A stretch of 55,432 bases of DNA from Verrucomicrobiales bacterium (GTDB lineage: Bacteria > Verrucomicrobiota > Verrucomicrobiia > Limisphaerales > CAIMTB01). Under the pieces are notes generated by a model. It made no database searches, was not told the origin of the DNA, and saw only the letters and a list, made by a program, of their open reading frames with translations. Position 1 is the stretch's first letter, and each line of letters opens with the position of its first letter. Both the position numbers and the translations under genes were made by a program. The stretch lies in contig JAEUHG010000288.1 in NCBI GenBank assembly GCA_016795425.1, forward strand, positions 1-55,432, in the 5' to 3' direction. Positions 51,539-55,432 of this stretch are shown here, in pieces.

Positions 51539-52431
51539 TGGCACACCCCCGGGTTGAAGAACCAGACGACTTGGGCTCCATTATCGCGTCGGCCACCAGG
51601 CATCCGAACGAATTGACATCGGGTCCACGTCGCCGGATCCGCGCCGATCCTCACCGCATGCTCGAAGAATCTGCGGGTGATTTCCTCGTCTTGGTGCGCC
51701 CGGAACCATCCATGGAGGCTCTTTCCGCCACTGTGAACAACGAGAGCCAGCGGCGCAAAGTCGGCGAGGTGACTCAGAATGGCCGCGTGTTCGTCGTTGG
51801 TGCCGGTGTCGAATTCCGCGACAACGAAACGCCGAGGGCCGACGTTGTCCAGGCAACGCGGGGACTCCCGCCCGTCGCGGTTCTTGCCGGTCAGTGCCGC
51901 CATCGGGGACGGCACGATGAATTGATGACCGGCGAGGCGGCCTCGAAAGGATTCTCGCGAGGCGGTCACAGCGTGGTTCTTGCGCAGTCCGACGCAGATC
52001 AATGGATTCCCAGGGAACAACGTGTCTACGATCTCTTCGGTTCCCGGTCCGTCGGAATCCAATCGAATTGGCGAATCTTCCCACAAATCCGCCCGCTCAA
52101 ATCCCCCGCTAACGACAGATGCCCGCAGTTTGACGTCCAACCCCGGCCACCGGCGCGCGGGAGGCGCAGACACCGGATGCCCCTTGGCAATCGCGCCACG
52201 AGGCTGCCACGCGCAGGCACGGGCATTCTCGACGGCGGATTCGATTTCTCGTCTTGGGACGAGTCGCCCGCACCCTTCGGTCGCGGCCTGGAGCAGATCG
52301 ACCACCTCGACAGGTTCACGATGCGCCAGCAGTTGCCGCGAGACTTTGAAAAGCCAGGCATGAACGCCGGTGCCGGCCGGCGGGACGCACGCGATAAGGT
52401 CGCGGAGAAAGCTTGGCAGCTGCTCACTCAT
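51535..52431 (-). CDS. Primase-like protein of the island replication module
   Basis: The ATG at 52431 gives 298 residues; the longer frame upstream is not used since an overlapping gene ends there. A C-terminal domain has FVVAEFDTGTNDEH near residue 205, VVHSGGKSLHGWFRA near residue 237 and QFVRMPGG near residue 275. This order matches archaeo-eukaryotic primase (prim-pol) proteins of satellites and plasmids (acidic motif, sGGkslH motif, R-x-PG motif). The N-terminal 110 residues are helical. It should make primers for initiation at the origin. It overlaps the preceding and following genes, so the module is tightly coupled. Confidence 0.75.
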   Translation of the reverse strand: MSEQLPSFLRDLIACVPPAGTGVHAWLFKVSRQLLAHREPVEVVDLLQAATEGCGRLVPRREIESAVENARACAWQPRGAIAKGHPVSAPPARRWPGLDVKLRASVVSGGFERADLWEDSPIRLDSDGPGTEEIVDTLFPGNPLICVGLRKNHAVTASRESFRGRLAGHQFIVPSPMAALTGKNRDGRESPRCLDNVGPRRFVVAEFDTGTNDEHAAILSHLADFAPLALVVHSGGKSLHGWFRAHQDEEITRRFFEHAVRIGADPATWTRCQFVRMPGGRRDNGAQVVWFFNPGVCQ

Positions 52432-52753
52432 TAGCGGCGCCCTGTAGTTGGTCGACAATGTTGTCGATGGCACGCGCGGCGAGAGTTCCCGAGGCCGAGG
52501 CGGTGAAGATCTCAACCTCTCGGTCCTCGGGACTCATCGGCCCGCCACGACCTGTGATGATCATCGGGCATGAACAAATCTGTCTCGCATCCAGAATGAC
52601 CCAGCGACCAGGGGGCAACAGGCTGGCCAACTCACCCACCGCTCCTCCTGTCGCTACGCCCTCGCGACAGGCCTGGCCTCTTGTCAACTCGCGGGTCTCA
52701 GCGGCTGTGAGAAACAGAACCGACGAACCATCAGCGAATTCCTTCCGGTGCAT
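52424..52753 (-). CDS. Small hypothetical protein upstream of the primase gene
   Basis: The 109-residue product overlaps the primase start by 8 bases. It contains a glycine-rich segment (CREGVATGGAVGELASLL), RWVILDARQICSCPMIITG and DREVEIFTASASG. I do not recognise the family. A promoter or start within the preceding 93-bp gap (52754-52846) is possible. Confidence 0.6.
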   Translation of the reverse strand: MHRKEFADGSSVLFLTAAETRELTRGQACREGVATGGAVGELASLLPPGRWVILDARQICSCPMIITGRGGPMSPEDREVEIFTASASGTLAARAIDNIVDQLQGAANE

Positions 52754-52846
52754 GGCTAGGATGCCCAGCTCATCTCGCCCACATATCGACGTTGCCGGAA
52801 CACTGCAACGACCGAGGCGCAGGCTTCGGGAGCCGGGGGCGGTTCG

Positions 52847-53173
52847 CTATTCGGAGTCCTGGGGTACGGCTTTAGAAGGACCAGGGACTGAAACCTTCCT
52901 CGCGGCGGCGCCACGCGGTGGGCGGCGAAACTCGCCCGTCTGGGCTCGACGCTCGAATTCTTCAATGGCCGCGAGCGAAAGGTACGGCTTCCCACAAATA
53001 TCAATTGTGCACAGCCATCCTCGTTTTCTGAAGCGCCAAAGGGTGACAGCGCTGATGTTGCGATCTTGCCCCCATTTCCTGAGAGGAATGAGGCCCGGGG
53101 TCATCGGGCTTTGTCGGTAGGCCATTGACATGGCCCAGATGTATCGAAGGCGCAGCGGAACGAAATGGAACAA
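52847..53173 (-). CDS. Helix-turn-helix protein (AlpA/excisionase-like)
   Basis: The product (up to 108 residues; shorter starts at 53131 or 53125 possible) contains a MerR/AlpA-type winged helix near residues 33-72: LRKWGQDRNISAVTLWRFRK, TIDICGKPYLSLAAIEEF and RRAQTGEF. Proteins of this kind next to an integrase act as excisionases or repressors of mobile elements. The basic C-terminal tail (RRPPRGAAARK) would help DNA binding. Confidence 0.78.
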   Translation of the reverse strand: MFHFVPLRLRYIWAMSMAYRQSPMTPGLIPLRKWGQDRNISAVTLWRFRKRGWLCTIDICGKPYLSLAAIEEFERRAQTGEFRRPPRGAAARKVSVPGPSKAVPQDSE

Positions 53174-53188
53174 AATTCTGTAAGATTT

Positions 53189-53992
53189 TTATCCAAGCTC
53201 CGCGGCGAAGCACGGCTCGCGGCGAGTGAGTGCCTTCCAAGATCGAGAAACCCCACAAGCCTCCCCGAACAAAGCAGTCATCTTCTTGCGCGCGGAATAG
53301 CATGCCTGGTTCCACGATTTCGGCGTCGTATAGAGGGAAGTGGCTGGTGGAGAAAATAATCGGCGAACCGCGACTTCGATTTGCTTAACGGAAAGTTCCG
53401 AGCGGAGCCTGAGCGCAGTCAAAGCACGCAAAGCTTCGGCTGCGGCGGTCTCTGCCGAGGCGTGCCTGCCACGGGGAAGCGTTGCCTGTGTTCCCGGAGG
53501 ACAGTTCTCCAGGGCCCAATGACGGAAATCATCGCAGAGCTTTGGTACACCGGCCGACCAGTCGATCCATAAGGCGACAGGTTGCGTTCGTGGTTCTGAG
53601 AGGCGGCGGAAGCTCACGATTTGAGTCGTCGGCTCGTGCCCTTGAATGGCAACAACTGCTCTGCCGAGATAGGTTTCGCCCTTGACCAGGCAACGAAAGT
53701 CTTCGGGCAACGACAGCCATGGTCTCCTAAGCATTTCATTCCCAGGCGGTAGGTCGGCCGCAACGGCTCCGACAATTCCTAGGAGAGGCTCGCTGGATCG
53801 CCCAACCTCTTCTTGGATACGAAATCGTGTCCGACAAACTGCGTCATCGGTTGAGGGTCCATAGGAGATCAGACGATCTAGGAGGCGACACAATCTTTTG
53901 CTCTCTCTCGCGTATTCCCAAAGACAGCACGCCATAACTTCGTCGCGGGGAACGGAGCGAAAATCGACGTCCTGAGGAATACGCCATGTCAT
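53189..53992 (-). CDS. Hypothetical protein coupled to the integrase gene
   Basis: The 267-residue product starts within the integrase stop (ATGA overlap). It has WRIPQDVDFRSVPRDEV, WLSLPEDFRCLVKGETYLG, VALWIDWSAG and a C-terminal helical region with RLFSPPATSLYTTPKSW. No family is recognised; such integrase-linked genes are common but poorly conserved. Confidence 0.65.
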   Translation of the reverse strand: MTWRIPQDVDFRSVPRDEVMACCLWEYARESKRLCRLLDRLISYGPSTDDAVCRTRFRIQEEVGRSSEPLLGIVGAVAADLPPGNEMLRRPWLSLPEDFRCLVKGETYLGRAVVAIQGHEPTTQIVSFRRLSEPRTQPVALWIDWSAGVPKLCDDFRHWALENCPPGTQATLPRGRHASAETAAAEALRALTALRLRSELSVKQIEVAVRRLFSPPATSLYTTPKSWNQACYSARKKMTALFGEACGVSRSWKALTRREPCFAAELG

Positions 53993-55218
53993 GCTGCAAA
54001 TCGCGTTGGCTCAATCTCTTTTTGACCCCCGGCGACAAAGTCAAGCCTCGCTGCCATCCGCTGTCGGTGCTCGTTGGCGACATGCCCGTAAACTTTGCCA
54101 ATCAAAACGCCGCCGTCCTTGTGTCCGACCCATCGCGCGATGGTCATGAAATCGACGCCTGCCATCACCGCTTGGCTAATGAACGCATGCCGCGTGTCGT
54201 GGAAGCCGAGCGAATCGAGACCAGCAGCTTTCCGCGCGAGCTTGAGAGACTCGCGAAAGGTCTGCGCGGGAACATCCTTTTCGCCGCGTTGTGGGGACGG
54301 GAAGAGCCATCTCGAATCCGGTGCCCGTCGCTCGGCCATGCTGCGAAGATGTGATTCGAGGGCGGGATTGAAGTCCACGGGTCGCCACTCCCGGTTCTTT
54401 GCCGCACCATCGGCCCCGATCACCACCTGCTTCCGTTCGAAATCGACATCGTCCCACCGAACTCGCAACGCCTCCTTCTCCCGTGCACCGGTGAAGAGCA
54501 GAAACCGGAGGTAGTCACCGAATTCCTGGGCGTTTCGCAGGCGGGCTGCAGGTTCGCCAGGGAGCGCAATCCGGCCTTTGAAAAAGAGAGGTGCGGAAGC
54601 GGCGTCGATCAGGCGTTCGAAATCGTCCCGGGATACCAACTGTCGCTTCTTCGTTACTGCCTTGCTCCACGAAAATCCGTCGGCAGGTGATTGCGCTACA
54701 AGTTCCATGGTCCGTGCGTGTCCGAAGAGGTTGCGAAGCGAAATCAAATACAGATTTCGGGTCCGAGCTGCCATTCCGCCCCGTTCAAGGTCGATGAGGC
54801 CCTCGGCAACGTGTGCTTTCCGAACCTTGTCGAGTCGCAGGGAACCAAACCGGTTTCGCCACCAGCCGAGATGGGTTGTTTCCTTTCGGCGCGTGGCCAG
54901 TGATTTCTTGGCTGCTTCTTCGGTGAGGTAACGCCCGACGAAGGTCGCGAACGATGGGGCCTCTTTGCGCGCGACCAGTTCGCCTTCTTTGCGCTTCACG
55001 CTGAGCGCGGCCATGGCCTCTCGGGCTTGTGCAACGGTCGAGGCTCCCTCCAGGACATGCCAGATCAGCTTCTTGGAACCATCGGGAGTCTCCGTTGTCA
55101 GCCGAGCGACGTATTGACCCCGTCGCTGCCACAGCCCGCGGACCCTTTGCTTGCGACCATCGAAAACTGGGAGGTAGGCTCCTGGCCGGCCACCGCGTGG
55201 CGTTGCATCGGGTTTCAT
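53989..55218 (-). CDS. int: Tyrosine recombinase (integrase) of the island
   Basis: The ATG at 55218 gives 409 residues starting MKPDATPRGGRPGAYLPV. A longer upstream start at 55254 would translate the arm repeats and is rejected. An N-terminal arm-binding domain is followed by a core-binding SAM-like domain (about 85-170) and the catalytic domain. The catalytic residues are present: R in FTGAREKEALRVRW near residue 247, HxxR as HDTRHAF near residue 341, H in GHKD, and the nucleophilic Y in KVYGH near residue 378. The gene reads away from the tRNA into the island, with the presumed promoter in the arm-repeat region. It should integrate by recombining the tRNA-Leu core. Confidence 0.93.
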   Translation of the reverse strand: MKPDATPRGGRPGAYLPVFDGRKQRVRGLWQRRGQYVARLTTETPDGSKKLIWHVLEGASTVAQAREAMAALSVKRKEGELVARKEAPSFATFVGRYLTEEAAKKSLATRRKETTHLGWWRNRFGSLRLDKVRKAHVAEGLIDLERGGMAARTRNLYLISLRNLFGHARTMELVAQSPADGFSWSKAVTKKRQLVSRDDFERLIDAASAPLFFKGRIALPGEPAARLRNAQEFGDYLRFLLFTGAREKEALRVRWDDVDFERKQVVIGADGAAKNREWRPVDFNPALESHLRSMAERRAPDSRWLFPSPQRGEKDVPAQTFRESLKLARKAAGLDSLGFHDTRHAFISQAVMAGVDFMTIARWVGHKDGGVLIGKVYGHVANEHRQRMAARLDFVAGGQKEIEPTRFAA

Positions 55219-55226
55219 GGCGTAAC

Positions 55227-55249
55227 AGTGTAGCCAAAAGTGTAGCCGA
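55227..55249. repeat. Probable integrase arm-type sites, right end
   Basis: This 23-bp sequence is identical to 28173-28195 and includes two AGTGTAGCC units 12 bp apart. It lies between the integrase start and the tRNA core, so it could also autoregulate int. Confidence 0.7.
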
Positions 55250-55297
55250 TGCAACTTCTTGCGATAGATGTGACCGTAAGTTGTTTGTATTCAATGA

Positions 55298-55337
55298 TGC
55301 CGATGTGGCGAAATGGCAGACGCAGGGGACTTAAAAT
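55298..55337 (+). repeat. Right attachment site (attR), within tRNA-Leu
   Basis: The 40-bp repeat identical to 28011-28050. It begins one base before the tRNA 5' end and ends in the first base of the 3' anticodon-stem strand, so crossover most likely occurs in or near the anticodon loop. Confidence 0.93.
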
Positions 55338-55386
55338 CCCCTGACCGGAAACGGTCGTGCGGGTTCGAGTCCCGCCATCGGCACCA
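55299..55386 (+). tRNA. tRNA-Leu (UAA)
   Basis: The 88-base sequence folds as a type II tRNA. The acceptor stem is GCCGATG with CATCGGC, discriminator A and an encoded CCA end. The anticodon loop CTTAAAA has TAA at 55332-55334. A variable arm GACCG-GAAA-CGGTC and a T-arm GCGGGTTCGAGTCCCGC are present. It reads UUA leucine codons. The 5' half is duplicated at 28011-28050 by island integration. Confidence 0.96.
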
Positions 55387-55392
55387 ATCTTC

Positions 55393-55410
55393 GCTCGCGG
55401 GGACGCGAGC
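55393..55410. terminator. Hairpin after the tRNA
   Basis: GCTCGCG-GGGA-CGCGAGC forms a 7-bp stem 6 bases past the tRNA CCA end, in the expected place for the tRNA terminator. No T-tract is present. Confidence 0.45.
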
Positions 55411-55432
55411 CGGGGCTGGCTGGCGCGATTAA

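Larger units (their letters stand above)
28011..55337. mobile_element. Integrated genomic island at tRNA-Leu(UAA), ~27.3 kb, carrying defence cargo
   Basis: An exact 40-bp direct repeat occurs at 28011-28050 and 55298-55337, and the right copy is the 5' half of an intact tRNA-Leu. A tyrosine recombinase gene starts 81 bp inside the right copy. A second exact 23-bp repeat lies inside both ends (28173-28195, 55227-55249). Between them are an integrase operon with primase and helicase, an iteron-like cluster, and defence genes: NurA-HerA, DUF262-HNH, integron cassettes, a type I RM system, and HipA-like/DUF3037. GC content and codon habit vary from gene to gene, as expected for a mosaic. No capsid, portal, terminase, relaxase or conjugation gene was seen. 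Confidence 0.92.

Noticed and set aside
53989..55218. Considered whether the tyrosine recombinase is an integron integrase (IntI)
   Set aside because: It lies at the tRNA att site and is far from the attC sites, and I saw no IntI-specific extra domain. It is the island integrase.

Overview
The window looks like a chromosomal segment of a GC-rich member of the Verrucomicrobiota (PVC group). Evidence for this is a PVC-type soluble dehydrogenase fused to a CxxCH heme domain and a DUF6807 domain, a large lamin-tail/CotH protein, a long FG-GAP/VCBS surface protein, a relic of an 'FTLIELLVVI' prepilin signal and families of GC-rich intergenic palindromes. The phylum is inferred from protein families, not from a marker gene.

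Positions 1 to about 28,010 are ordinary chromosome. In order: the 5'-truncated PVC dehydrogenase; a cytochrome P450; a methyl-accepting chemotaxis protein convergent with a bacteriohemerythrin; a translationally coupled four-gene operon (BchE-like B12-binding radical SAM enzyme, HlyD/MacA-type adaptor, two MacB/FtsX-type permeases without an ATPase); the FG-GAP protein; a YVTN-type beta-propeller; a GH43-like propeller; a zinc alcohol dehydrogenase; two small membrane or exported proteins; the CotH protein; a Tat-type metallophosphoesterase; a DUF2934 protein; and a small hypothetical protein.

Positions 28,011 to 55,337 form an integrated genomic island of about 27.3 kb. It is bounded by an exact 40-bp direct repeat matching the 5' half of tRNA-Leu(UAA), from the first base to the anticodon stem. 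The intact tRNA is at the right end, next to a tyrosine recombinase gene. Inside both ends lies a second shared repeat, probable integrase arm sites. The integrase end carries an operon with a recombinase, an AlpA-like HTH protein, a primase-like protein, a RepA-like hexameric helicase and a 63-aa very acidic protein, followed by an iteron-like cluster of TTGCACG/CGTGCAA motifs that is a candidate replication origin.

The rest of the island is mostly defence cargo on the minus strand: a NurA-HerA pair; a DUF262 (GmrS/ParB-like) plus HNH nuclease; an integron-type gene cassette array with three attC sites and no integron integrase (exported octapeptide-repeat protein, HEPN-like protein, HNH nuclease, helical protein, uracil-DNA-glycosylase-like protein); a complete type I restriction-modification operon (hsdR, a DUF3800 gene, hsdM, hsdS, a PLD-like nuclease); a 28-codon ORF resembling the tail of HsdS; and a HipA-like kinase coupled to a DUF3037 protein. 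The island therefore combines self-excision and replication functions with layered anti-phage functions. No capsid, terminase or relaxase gene was seen, so it resembles a satellite-like or replicating integrative element.
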